64,000 nucleotides of DNA from CAYRPN01 sp964426135. Lineage in GTDB: Bacteria > Planctomycetota > Phycisphaerae > Phycisphaerales > Phycisphaeraceae. A program made the position numbers and the translations under genes. The notes under the pieces are model-generated. The model ran no database searches and had not been told where the DNA came from. It worked only from the letters and a program-made list of their open reading frames with translations. The DNA lies in the NCBI GenBank assembly GCA_964426135.1, contig CAYRPN010000001.1, positions 62,001 to 126,000 of the forward strand. Reading direction: 5' to 3'. Of this stretch, positions 21,259-29,568 are shown piece by piece. The number at the start of each line of letters is the position of its first letter. Within the stretch, counting starts at the first letter, position 1.

Positions 21259-22883
21259 GCCGGCAAACGGGTGACGCCGCGGACGATCGCGGCAATCAAG
21301 GCGGCCACGAGCGATGGGATCAGCATCGCAACAACCACGCCGGCCGAGAGCAGGGCCCGCTGGCCATAGTGCATCTGATTGTATAAGCCGACGATGACGG
21401 GGGTCATGCCGATGGGCGCGAGCGTGACGCAGATGACGAGTTCGAAGTAGGCGACGGCGAAGAGAATCGCGCCGAGCCAGAGCCAGCTTCGTCCGCGCAG
21501 GTGCCAGAGGATCGCGCGGCCGGTGCTGCGCTGATTGGCGTCATTCGCGCCGGCGAGCAGGTGCGCCAGATGGGCCGATGTCGCAGGCGATGCCGAATCG
21601 AAAAGCCCGCGCAAGAGAAGCGCCGGCGGCAGGAGCAGCAGCGACACCCCCAGCACCAGCGGCACAGGCGTGTCCAACAGGGCGTTCAGCGGTGGCAGCG
21701 AGAACAATCGCAGGAGCAGCATCGCGATCACAATCCCGCCCAGCGCCCCAGGCAGCGACAGCAGGATCAACAGGCCACGTCGCCGCGCGCCTTGCCTTGT
21801 CGACCGTGCCCCGCGCGCGCCGGCGAATGCCAGGCACGCCAGCACGATGCCGGTGCACATCGATGCGTAATAGAAACTGACGGCCAGTTCATCGCCGAGG
21901 CGGAACTGCGCCACGAACTCGCCGGCGCCTTGCACCGCACCGCGAAGAAGAACCCAGCCGGGCAGAAGCAGGATCACCGCGGCAATAGCGACGACGACGA
22001 AGCAGGCCCATCGCCGCGATCGGTGAATCGCAGCGGCGGAGCGCATGCACGTGGGCTCGGCGCCCGTCGCGTTTCCGCCAGACCGGGCGAGCAACCCGAG
22101 CGCGCCCGCCACCATCGCCAGTTCGCACATGGCCGCGGCGCCGGCCCGCGCAGCCAGCGCGGACAACGGCGACCGCAGTTGCTGTGCCTCGTGCAGCGCG
22201 ATGGTCCACGAAAAGGCGCTGGCGGTTTTGCCGGCGGCGCCGTTGAGAAGCGCCGCCAACTCGAAGTCACTGAAGGCGAGCAACATCACGGCGGCGCCGG
22301 CGAGCAAGGGCGCTTTGAGCGGACCGTCAGGCAGCGTCGCCAGGAAATTGCCGATCTGCTGCCGCGCGGATCGATGCGAAGAGGCAAGCCTGTGCAGGAA
22401 GCGCGCGGAATCGCAGAGCGCCGGCGGCGGCGCCAGATGCAGCGCGACCACCGCGACGGGCACCAGCTTCAGCGCAAGCAGCAGCGTGTAGAGCATCTCA
22501 TTGAGCAGCGGAAGGCGCACGAGCGAGAGCGGGCCATCGCTGTAGGCGTAACCGACGACGACGGTCGGCATCAGCCAGACGGCGGCGAGAAGTGCGATGA
22601 GCAGACGGCGCGAGCCGATTCGTACTCCCCTCCCTCTTAGGGAGGGGCTGGGGGAGGGTCGGACATCCGGCCTGATTGGAGCCACAATAACACTGTTCGC
22701 CCGACCCTCCCCTAACCCCTCCCTAAGAGGGAGGGGGATCGGAGCTGAGCCTGCACCGTCCCCTGGCAATTCACTCGCCCCAGCTCGCAGCGCTCTTGCG
22801 ATCACCCGCGCCAGCGGCACCGCGATCAGCGCCACCACCAGCGCACGCACCAGCGCGATCGCCACTCCCTGTGCGAAAGTCAC
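21255..22883 (-). CDS. ABC importer permease (two-domain, Fe3+/thiamine type)
   Basis: About 542 residues with roughly twelve hydrophobic helices in two halves, as in FbpB/ThiP-like permeases that form the channel alone. EAA-loop-like segments are degenerate. The GTG at 22883 is chosen because it overlaps the stop of the binding-protein gene (GTGA), giving coupling; an ATG at 22916 would overlap by 37 bases. A 111-base palindromic element (22627-22737) sits in frame near the N-terminus and adds 37 residues (LPLREGLGEGR..SPSLRGRG) between the first and second helices. The stop codon comes from the inverted repeat at 21258. Substrate probably a metal or small anion; not certain. Confidence 0.82.
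   Translation of the reverse strand: MTFAQGVAIALVRALVVALIAVPLARVIARALRAGASELPGDGAGSAPIPLPLREGLGEGRANSVIVAPIRPDVRPSPSPSLRGRGVRIGSRRLLIALLAAVWLMPTVVVGYAYSDGPLSLVRLPLLNEMLYTLLLALKLVPVAVVALHLAPPPALCDSARFLHRLASSHRSARQQIGNFLATLPDGPLKAPLLAGAAVMLLAFSDFELAALLNGAAGKTASAFSWTIALHEAQQLRSPLSALAARAGAAAMCELAMVAGALGLLARSGGNATGAEPTCMRSAAAIHRSRRWACFVVVAIAAVILLLPGWVLLRGAVQGAGEFVAQFRLGDELAVSFYYASMCTGIVLACLAFAGARGARSTRQGARRRGLLILLSLPGALGGIVIAMLLLRLFSLPPLNALLDTPVPLVLGVSLLLLPPALLLRGLFDSASPATSAHLAHLLAGANDANQRSTGRAILWHLRGRSWLWLGAILFAVAYFELVICVTLAPIGMTPVIVGLYNQMHYGQRALLSAGVVVAMLIPSLVAALIAAIVRGVTRLPA
22627..22737. repeat. Palindromic element in frame inside the permease gene
   Basis: Two near-complementary arms, 22627-22662 and 22701-22737, with only a few mismatches. 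Each arm contains its own CCTCCCTCTTAGGGAGG palindrome. The element is 111 bases, exactly 37 codons, and has no stop in the coding frame. Same family as 10815-11064 and 24657-24840. Confidence 0.9.
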
Positions 22884-23944
22884 TTGACGTACTCCCGCTG
22901 CAGCCAGTGCAGGCATTCCTTTGCGGCAACTGCGACTTCGCTCAGCGAATAGCTGTTCGCAGCCACGGTCCGTAGCTGCTTCACCTGCTCGCTCAGTTTC
23001 TCCTCATCCACCGGCCCCAGCGGAATCTGCCTGGAACGCGAGTTGGCGAGCATCAGTTCCACGTCCGCGGAAAGGAGAAAATCCACGAGCTTGCGAGCAT
23101 CCTCGCCGCGCGGCGTGCCCTTGATCAGGGCCACCGTGTTGGGGATCACGATGGTTCTGCCGTCGGTGAACTGGGCCGGCACCATCGCCACGGGTTTGCT
23201 TTCGTCGACGGCGGCGAAGAAATCATCCGTGTCCGTCAACCCCAGGTGACACGTGCCCGCGGCCACCTGCTTCATCACCGGCCCGTTGCCCGGCAGTTCG
23301 ATGATGCCCCGGCGGCGCACGTCCTCGTGCCAGGCCTGCAACGTGTCGCCGCCCCACAGGTGCCAGAGCACGGTGTAGTGCGTGCGCGTCGTGCCATACA
23401 ACGGCTTGGCGATGGCGATGCGGGAGAGATTCTCCGCATCGGCGGCGGCGCCCACGGCTTCGATCGTCGGCACCATCGCCTCGGTGTTCACAATCCACAC
23501 GCGCATGCGGGCGGCGAATCCCGTCCACAAGCCTTCCGGGTGCCGATGCCTGGCCGGAATCCGCGCCCAGCCCGTGCCCTGATGCGCCTCCAGCACGCCC
23601 GCTTCGGCCAGTTCCATCATGCCAAGCTGCTCGTTGTTCCAGAACACGTCGCAGCGCGGCTGCGAACGCTCGGCGAGGATGCGCTGCACCAGTCCCAGCG
23701 ACTTGCTGGCCTCCGTGTCGGGCACGATGACGACGGGAATCCCCGTGCGCTTCTCGAACTCTCGAAGCACCGGTTCCGAAAACACGAGATCATGGGCACA
23801 GTAGACCACCAGCGCGGGGTGCCTGGGACGCAGCAGCATCCAGCCCGACACGCCGACCGCAATGAGCAGGGCCAGCGCGAGCAGGATCGTGCGTTGCGCG
23901 GCGCCCTGCCGATGGCGGAAACGGGTTGACTGACGACAATGCAC
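22880..23944 (-). CDS. ABC importer substrate-binding protein (iron/thiamine type)
   Basis: About 354 residues. After a membrane anchor or uncleaved signal (TILLALALLIAVGVSGWMLL), the mature part starts VVYCAHDLVFSEPVL, the typical first strand of Fe3+-type periplasmic binding proteins (VVYSAxD..). It continues with EFEKRTGIPVVIV, CDVFWNNEQLGMMEL and NTVALIKGTPRGEDARKLVDFLLS. The GTG at 23944 has GGAG about seven bases upstream and removes a poor N-terminal extension that would overlap the divergent gene. First gene of the importer operon. A ligand cannot be assigned; the tyrosine pair of iron-binding homologues is not evident. Confidence 0.82.
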   Translation of the reverse strand: MHCRQSTRFRHRQGAAQRTILLALALLIAVGVSGWMLLRPRHPALVVYCAHDLVFSEPVLREFEKRTGIPVVIVPDTEASKSLGLVQRILAERSQPRCDVFWNNEQLGMMELAEAGVLEAHQGTGWARIPARHRHPEGLWTGFAARMRVWIVNTEAMVPTIEAVGAAADAENLSRIAIAKPLYGTTRTHYTVLWHLWGGDTLQAWHEDVRRRGIIELPGNGPVMKQVAAGTCHLGLTDTDDFFAAVDESKPVAMVPAQFTDGRTIVIPNTVALIKGTPRGEDARKLVDFLLSADVELMLANSRSRQIPLGPVDEEKLSEQVKQLRTVAANSYSLSEVAVAAKECLHWLQREYVK

Positions 23945-24059
23945 GTCGCAGCTCCGATGAGGAAGGCTCGATGCCGGGACATCATACGGGCACGGGAGCT
24001 GCTTTCTCGCTTCCATCCGGCAGTCGGACGGAACCGATGGACCACAGAGTCGCAGCACC

Positions 24060-24413
24060 ATGCAAAAACCGATCGTTGGGCCATCATCGAGCCAGGTTCT
24101 GTTCCCAGGCGCTTACGTCTGGTGCGTGTTCTTCGCATCGCTCGACATCATGGTGACGTGGATCGTCCTGCACATGGGTGGCCGGGAGGCGAACGGACTG
24201 GCGGCTTTCCTGATCCATCGCTTGGGACTGTGGGGCATCGTGGTGTTCAAGTTCGTCGTCATCATGTCTGTGATCGCCATCTGCGAATTTGTCGGTCGGC
24301 GAAAGCACCCTGTCGGCAAACGCCTGGCGGAGTGGGCGGTGGCGCTGAACGTCGTGCCCGTGGCGGTGGGGATCGTGCAACTGCTTTTCAAGGTGTGGCG
24401 CGGCGGCGAGTGA
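24060..24413 (+). CDS. DUF5658-type small membrane protein
   Basis: 117 residues with three membrane helices. The pattern FFASLDIMVTWIVLHMGGREANGL near the N-terminus, followed by a helix (LWGIVVFKFVVIMSVIAICEF, in two parts), matches the DUF5658 layout with its G-x-E-x-N motif. Function unknown. It is transcribed divergently from the importer operon, with about 115 bases between the preferred starts. Its ATG has no strong ribosome site. Confidence 0.7.
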   Translation: MQKPIVGPSSSQVLFPGAYVWCVFFASLDIMVTWIVLHMGGREANGLAAFLIHRLGLWGIVVFKFVVIMSVIAICEFVGRRKHPVGKRLAEWAVALNVVPVAVGIVQLLFKVWRGGE

Positions 24414-24656
24414 CGACGCCTCGACGGGAATCTGGTTTTGCGGGAGTTGTCCCGAGTTGTTCTCAATTCTCGGGCGTCCATGGCTATTCCCAGGACTCAC
24501 AAAGAACACAAAGGCACGAAGGACACGAAGGCGACGCTGAAATGGCTCGATTCTCCGGCTCTTTCTTCGTGTCCTTCGCGACTTCGCGTCCTTTGTGTTC
24601 AAGCCAGTGATCCGAAACTTTTCCAGGAGTAGAGAACTAAAAAGCGCTAGGGGTGT
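24414..24656. repeat. CACGAAGG two-armed repeat
   Basis: CACAAAGAACACAAAGGCACG and following CACGAAGG units (24497-24530) face a complementary CTTCGTGTCCTTCG..CCTTTGTGTTC arm (24566-24600). Same design as at 2490-2600. No gene is seen between the DUF5658 stop and the next element. Confidence 0.75.
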
Positions 24657-24840
24657 GCCAAATTTTCCGGGGGCTTGGTCCCCTCTCCCCCAGTCTGCTG
24701 GGGGAGAGGGCTAGGGTGAGGGGGACGGTGAACCTTGGGCGTCCATTTGTCGCTCGACATCGCAAACCCCCTCACCCCAACCCTCTCCCCCGCAGAGCCG
24801 GGGGCGAGGGGGCCGATCCACCGTCCCCGGAAAATTTGGC
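24657..24840. repeat. Palindromic element with outer inverted repeats
   Basis: Outer arms GCCAAATTTTCCGGGG (24657-24672) and CCCCGGAAAATTTGGC (24825-24840) are exact complements. Inside are CCCTCTCCCCCAG..GGGTGAGGG and its complement. This intergenic member, 184 bases long, resembles a non-autonomous transposable element. The rest up to 25135 shows no gene. Confidence 0.85.
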
Positions 24841-25135
24841 AGACCCAGCGCGAGGTTGACCGAATCGCCTCTTGATTCCCTCGCCGATCCGAGCGATAAT
24901 CCAAATAGTACGGACACGGATCATCCCGCCGGATCGCATCGTGTTCGTCGGCCAAGGCTCCCCGCCGCGGCTTCGGTTCGCCCGACCGGCTCCTTCAAGC
25001 CGCCAGGCTTCGCCGATCGGGCAGCCTTCGAACGATTGAGGCGACATGACACGTCCCTCGCACATCGCCGCTTCGTTCGAATCACGTCATCGCGGCATCC
25101 CCTGCCGCGGCTCACTTTCCCCAAGGAGCGTTTCC

Positions 25136-26065
25136 ATGACCCGCACCGCCATCGCCTCGCTCGTGATCGGTCTGTTCGCCTCCACCGGTTTCGGCCAGCT
25201 TTCGCAGGAGCACCTGGACAAGGTCCGCAAGGAGCGCGCCGCCGAGCGCGAAGGCATCACCACCCGCGGCAACGACACCGGCCGCACCTCAACCCGCCAC
25301 CTGTATTCCACGGTCCTCGAACCCGTCGAGATCAACCACGCCAAGGCCAAGGACGCCTTCAAGTGGTGGAGCAACGCCACCGGCATTCCGCTGGTCATCA
25401 ACTGGAAAGCGATGGAAGAAGCGGGCATCGATCCCGAAACGCCCATCGATCTGCAAATGCGCAGCGCCCCGGCCGCCGGCGTGTTGTCGCTGATGATGAA
25501 GATGCTCAGCCCCGACAAGCCGCTGATGTACGAAACCACCGACTGGTATGTCCGCGTGATGACCAAGGATGAAGCGGACAAGGACACCGTCACGTATGTG
25601 TACGACATCAAGGACATGATCACCCGCATCCCCAGCTTCACCAATGCGCCGGAGTTCGACCTCAACCAGGCGCTGTCCAACACCAGCAGCGGCGGCTCCA
25701 GCGGCGGCGCGGCCACCGCGTCCACGCAAATCTTCGGCACCCCGGCGGACAAGGAAGAGGTCAAGACCGAAGCCGAGCGAGGCGAGGAAATCGCCCAGCT
25801 CATCCGCGAAATGATCGAGCCCACCCTCTGGCAGGAACTGGGCGGACAGCACGGCTCGATCAAGTACTTCAACGGCCGACTCATCGTCAAGGCGCCGCGC
25901 TACGTCCAGAATCAGATCGGTTTCCCCATCGCCGGCGGCGGCCTGGGCAAGGACGGCGGCAGCCGCAGCTACAGCGTCATCGCCCCCGCCCAGCGAGCCG
26001 CGAAGAATGACGTCAGCGGCATCCGCAAGAACACGGATGTGGTCGCCGGCGTGCGCGGGCAGTGA
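25136..26065 (+). CDS. Secreted protein with secretin-N/STN-like features
   Basis: 309 residues. A signal peptide (TAIASLVIGLFASTGFGQ) follows an AAGGAG site eight bases before the ATG at 25136. The mature part has a segment like the short N-terminal domain of secretins (AFKWWSNATGIPLVINW, then IDLQMRSAPAAGVLSLMMKML) and YVYDIKDMI, which resembles the strand that opens secretin modules. A Gly/Ser linker (SSGGSSGGAA) and GSIKYFNGRLIVKAP, a typical end of such modules, follow. No pore domain is present, so it is not a full secretin. Similar stand-alone proteins are common in planctomycetes; the role is unknown. Confidence 0.65.
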   Translation: MTRTAIASLVIGLFASTGFGQLSQEHLDKVRKERAAEREGITTRGNDTGRTSTRHLYSTVLEPVEINHAKAKDAFKWWSNATGIPLVINWKAMEEAGIDPETPIDLQMRSAPAAGVLSLMMKMLSPDKPLMYETTDWYVRVMTKDEADKDTVTYVYDIKDMITRIPSFTNAPEFDLNQALSNTSSGGSSGGAATASTQIFGTPADKEEVKTEAERGEEIAQLIREMIEPTLWQELGGQHGSIKYFNGRLIVKAPRYVQNQIGFPIAGGGLGKDGGSRSYSVIAPAQRAAKNDVSGIRKNTDVVAGVRGQ

Positions 26066-26198
26066 ACGGAACAGTCGAGCCTTGCCTGTTTTCTGGGGGA
26101 TTTCGCCAAAGCGTATTCTTGCGCTGGGCCGATGAACGCTATACTCGCTCCGGTGGGTTGATCCGGATCGTAAACGACCGTTCTTCTGGAGTGAATCG

Positions 26199-26555
26199 AT
26201 GGCCAAGAAGGCCCCAAGCTTCCGGCTGGAGTTACGCGCTGTTTTCTACAAGGAAAGCGGGGTCTGGTTTTCCCATTGCCTCGAGATGGATGTTCTGGGG
26301 CATGGCAAGACAAAGACAGACGCGTTGAAAATGATGGCAGAAGCGGTCAATCTGCAAATCGTCACCAGCATTGAGAACAAGAACCCGGCCAACATTTTCA
26401 TGCCTGCCGACGCCAGGTATTTCGAGATGTTTGCGTCGGGCAAGGATGTCGCCATCGGTGAACTCCAATTGGGCGAAACGACGAAGCGATACGATGGCGT
26501 GGAAATTGACGATGTGCGGGCGCGTGAGTTCTCGGGCGAACTTGCAATGGCGTAA
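26199..26555 (+). CDS. hicB: HicB-like antitoxin
   Basis: 118 residues. The N-terminal half has the HicB partial RNase H-like fold pattern: a strand pair (RLELRAVFYKESGVWFSHCLEMDVLG, read in parts), then GHGKTKTDALKMMAEAV. This is the antitoxin that binds HicA and represses the operon. It has no clear C-terminal ribbon-helix-helix. It lies two bases before hicA, antitoxin first, which is the less common order. A CTGGAG site precedes the ATG at 26199, and a TATACT sequence at 26140 may be the -10 box. Confidence 0.8.
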   Translation: MAKKAPSFRLELRAVFYKESGVWFSHCLEMDVLGHGKTKTDALKMMAEAVNLQIVTSIENKNPANIFMPADARYFEMFASGKDVAIGELQLGETTKRYDGVEIDDVRAREFSGELAMA

Positions 26556-26557
26556 CG

Positions 26558-26791
26558 ATGGCGGATCGCATCATCAAGCTGAGGCGACTGAAACAAATCC
26601 TTGCGGCGTTCGGGGTTGCCTTCGATCCCGGTCGCGGCAAGGGATCGCATGGCATGTTCGTCAAGGACGGATTCACCTACCCGATCCCGGACGACACTGA
26701 TGTCTACATCCCTTACATCAAGGGGTGCAGGAAGAAGTTTAAGCTCACCAAGGATGATGGCGTAAGCGACAACGACTTTTACAACGCCTGA
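26558..26791 (+). CDS. hicA: HicA-like mRNA interferase toxin
   Basis: 77 residues, typical HicA size. The dsRNA-binding-like fold is suggested by KLRRLKQILAAFGVAF and the conserved glycine-histidine turn GRGKGSHGMFV, in which the histidine is the catalytic residue of HicA RNases. FTYPIPDDTDVYIPYIKG is an acceptable C-terminal strand. Expected to cleave mRNA during translation when hicB is lost. Coupled to hicB with a two-base gap. Confidence 0.82.
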   Translation: MADRIIKLRRLKQILAAFGVAFDPGRGKGSHGMFVKDGFTYPIPDDTDVYIPYIKGCRKKFKLTKDDGVSDNDFYNA

Positions 26792-26862
26792 TTCACCTCT
26801 TCGGGAAATAGTCAGAAGGGACCACTGCCCAACCTCCATCTCTTCCGCTCGCCCCTTTTCAA

Positions 26863-26882
26863 CCGGCGATAGTTGCTAAACT
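26863..26882 (+). promoter_or_regulatory. Candidate leaderless thrS promoter
   Basis: An extended -10 sequence TGCTAAACT (hexamer TAAACT, 26877-26882) ends seven bases before the thrS ATG at 26890, so transcription should start at or next to the A of the ATG. No Shine-Dalgarno precedes the gene. The -35 match (TTTTCA, about 26856) is weak. Confidence 0.5.
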
Positions 26883-26889
26883 TCGCCCC

Positions 26890-29040
26890 ATGAAAGTCAC
26901 GCTTCCCGATGGTTCCGTCAAGGAATTTCCCTCGCCCGTTTCCGCTGCGCAGGTCGCCGCCTCGATCGGCGCGGGCCTCGCCAAGGCCGCGATCGGCGCC
27001 AAGGTCAACGGTGAACTGTACGACCTGAACCGCACGCTGCCGGGCGATTGCTCACTGGCGATCATCACCAAACCCCGCTTTGAAAAAGACGGCCGGACCA
27101 AAGGCGCGCACAACCCCGACGCGCTTTATCTGCTGCGCCATTCCTGCGCCCACGTGATGGCGGAGGCGATCGAGCGCGTCTACGGCGCGGGCAACGTCAA
27201 GCTCGCCTACGGCCCGCCGCTGGAGAATGGCTTCTACTACGACATGAAGCTCGACACGCCGATCAGCACGGATGACTTTCCGAAGATCGAAGCGGAGATG
27301 CAGAAGATTGTGGCGGAGAATCGGCCGTTCACTCGCTACGAGTTGCCGCCGGATGTCGGCATGAAAAAGCTTGAAGCGGAAGGCAACAAATACAAGATCG
27401 ACAACGCCCAGCGCGCCATCGCCGGCGGAGCGAGTTCGCTGTCGTGGTACGTCAACGGCAAGATCGACACGCAAGGCGACCCGGCCGCAACGCCCAGGGA
27501 TGGCGAATCCACGGCAAAGCCCAGGGATGGCAATCCCTGGGCTTTGCCCACGAACTGGGAAGACCTCTGCATGGGGCCCCACGTGCCCAGCACCGGCGAA
27601 ATCGCCGCGTTCAAAGTCACCAGCGTCGCCTCGTCCAACTGGCACGGTGACGTGAACAGCGACCGCTTCCAGCGCGTCTACGGCACCGCGTTTTTCTCCA
27701 AGGCCGACCTCGATCACCACCTCGCCATGCAGGACGAGGCGAAGAAGCGCGATCATCGCGTGCTGGGCAAGCAGCTTCGCCTGTTCCACATCGACGACGC
27801 GGTGGGCCAGGGCCTGGTGCTCTGGACGCCGCGCGGCGCGGTGATTCGGCAAACGCTGCAGAACTTCATCAGCGCGGAACTGACGAAGCAGGGCTACTCG
27901 CAGGTCTTCACGCCGCACATCGGCCGGCTGGAGCTCTACCGCACCAGCGGGCACTATCCCTACTACCGCGAGTCGCAGTTCCCGCCGCTGATCGAACGCG
28001 AGCACATCGACCAACTCGCCAAGGAAGGCTGCACCTGCGGCGAACTGGCGAACCGCATGGACAAGGGCGAGATCGATGGCTACATGCTCAAGCCGATGAA
28101 CTGCCCGCACCACATCAAGGTCTTCGACAGCGAGAAACGCAGCTACCGCGACATGCCCGTGCGCCTCGCTGAGTTCGGCACCGTCTATCGCTGGGAAAAG
28201 TCCGGCGAGATCGGCGGCATGACTCGCGTGCGCGGCTTCACGCAGGACGACGCCCACCTGTTCGTGCGCGAAGATCAGCTTGCCGATGAAGTGCAGGGAT
28301 GTCTGTCGCTGGTGAAGATTATTTTCAAGACGCTGGGCATCACGGAGTATCGCGTGCGTGTCGGTCTGCGCGATCCGGACAGCGCGAAGTACGTCGGCAC
28401 GCCGGAAAACTGGGACAAAGCGGAGGCCGCGTGCAAAGCGGCGGCGGCGTCGCTGGGCGTTCCCTTCAGCGCTGAGCCTGGCGAAGCGGCGTTTTACGGG
28501 CCGAAGATCGACTTCGTCGTCAAGGACGTCATCGGCCGCGAGTGGCAACTGGGCACGGTGCAGGTGGATTACAACCTGCCCATCCGTTTCGACCTCAACT
28601 ACACCGGCTCGGACAACAAGCAGCACCGGCCCGTCATGATCCACCGCGCGCCCTTCGGCTCGATGGAACGTTTCGTCGGCGTGCTGATCGAGCACTTCGC
28701 CGGCGCGTTCCCGCTCTGGCTCAGCCCCGAGCAGATGCGTGTGCTGCCGGTGAGCGACAAGTTCCTGCCGTATGCGAAGACCGTGTTCGCAAAACTGAAG
28801 GACGCCGGCTTCCGCGCGGCGATCGATGACAGCGGCGATCGGCTCAACGGCATGGTCAAGGTCGCGCAGGACGACAAGGTGAACTACATGCTCGTCGTCG
28901 GCGGCAAGGACGAAACGGCGAATACCGTGAGCGTGCGCGACCGCAGCCGCGGCGACATCGGCGCGATTCCGCTGAATGCATTCATCGAAAAAGCGAATGC
29001 GGAACTGAGCACCTACGGTCAGGCAACGGTCAGCGCCTGA
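26890..29040 (+). CDS. thrS: Threonyl-tRNA synthetase
   Basis: Class II synthetase charging tRNA-Thr, 716 residues (usual about 640-650). Order: TGS domain (MKVTLPDGSVKEFP to about residue 62), editing domain (HSCAHVMAEAIERVYG, with the HxxxH motif), catalytic core (RGAVIRQTLQNFI, zinc ligand in MNCPHHIKVF, motif 2 ..RLAEFGTVYRWEKSGE, FTQDDAHLF, motif 3 HRAPFGSMERFVGVLIEH), and anticodon-binding domain (VLPVSDKFLPYA, GVKDETANTV-like). An insertion of about 25 residues before WEDLCMGPHVPSTG contains a perfect 36-base hairpin in frame. Probably transcribed without a leader. Identity is certain. Confidence 0.97.
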   Translation: MKVTLPDGSVKEFPSPVSAAQVAASIGAGLAKAAIGAKVNGELYDLNRTLPGDCSLAIITKPRFEKDGRTKGAHNPDALYLLRHSCAHVMAEAIERVYGAGNVKLAYGPPLENGFYYDMKLDTPISTDDFPKIEAEMQKIVAENRPFTRYELPPDVGMKKLEAEGNKYKIDNAQRAIAGGASSLSWYVNGKIDTQGDPAATPRDGESTAKPRDGNPWALPTNWEDLCMGPHVPSTGEIAAFKVTSVASSNWHGDVNSDRFQRVYGTAFFSKADLDHHLAMQDEAKKRDHRVLGKQLRLFHIDDAVGQGLVLWTPRGAVIRQTLQNFISAELTKQGYSQVFTPHIGRLELYRTSGHYPYYRESQFPPLIEREHIDQLAKEGCTCGELANRMDKGEIDGYMLKPMNCPHHIKVFDSEKRSYRDMPVRLAEFGTVYRWEKSGEIGGMTRVRGFTQDDAHLFVREDQLADEVQGCLSLVKIIFKTLGITEYRVRVGLRDPDSAKYVGTPENWDKAEAACKAAAASLGVPFSAEPGEAAFYGPKIDFVVKDVIGREWQLGTVQVDYNLPIRFDLNYTGSDNKQHRPVMIHRAPFGSMERFVGVLIEHFAGAFPLWLSPEQMRVLPVSDKFLPYAKTVFAKLKDAGFRAAIDDSGDRLNGMVKVAQDDKVNYMLVVGGKDETANTVSVRDRSRGDIGAIPLNAFIEKANAELSTYGQATVSA
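27513..27548. repeat. Perfect 16-bp hairpin in frame inside thrS
   Basis: Arms GGCAAAGCCCAGGGAT (27513-27528) and ATCCCTGGGCTTTGCC (27533-27548) are exact complements around a four-base loop. 36 bases equal 12 codons. A partial second copy (CCCAGGGATGGC, 27493-27504) lies just upstream. Confidence 0.9.
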
Positions 29041-29305
29041 CCCCGCCCCACTCCGTGCCAACGCCGCATCGCCCCGAACCGGATTCAAATGATCCTCGTT
29101 CGCTGATCACCGGTAGCCGATGCGTGGCTGCCCTTCCCTGGTCGCGCCGCTTCGGTGGCAGATCGCCGGTAGCGATCATTGATTGCCGATCGACGGTTGC
29201 AGAACGACCATCGCCGATCTCCGCCCGCAGGTCACCAGATCGCCTGTTCGCCAATCGTTGATTCACCCGTTGTCCTTTTTGCAACAGAGCGACCTGTTCC
29301 CACGT
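29041..29305. other. Spacer thrS to tRNA, no gene seen
   Basis: The sequence is rich in short GATCG/CGATC motifs but shows no coding potential, clear terminator or known RNA. It ends at the promoter of the initiator tRNA. Confidence 0.5.
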
Positions 29306-29333
29306 TTGACTTGCAGGAATTGTTCCTTAGAAT
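29306..29333 (+). promoter_or_regulatory. Sigma-70-type promoter of the initiator tRNA
   Basis: -35 TTGACT (29306-29311) and -10 TAGAAT (29328-29333) with a 16-base spacer. Transcription should begin about 10 bases before the tRNA. Confidence 0.75.
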
Positions 29334-29349
29334 GCTGGGCTTACCCAAT

Positions 29350-29423
<74 letters not shown>

Positions 29424-29437
29424 CTTCTTGCAGAACA

Positions 29438-29467
29438 GGGACTTGCGTCATCGCAGGTCCCTTTTTT
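29438..29467 (+). terminator. Rho-independent terminator after the tRNA
   Basis: Stem GGGACTTGCG/CGCAGGTCCC (one G-T pair) with a four-base loop and six following T. Confidence 0.9.
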
Positions 29468-29568
29468 GTTGGCCAAAAACCCTCGTTTGTACCCTGTTTT
29501 GTACCCTACGGCCACAAGATCGCGGACTTGCCGACGTACGCACCCTCGAAGCCCGAGGAGCCCAAGTC

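Noticed and set aside
27052..29088. 678-codon minus-strand frame opposite thrS
   Set aside because: Shadow of thrS with low-complexity translation.
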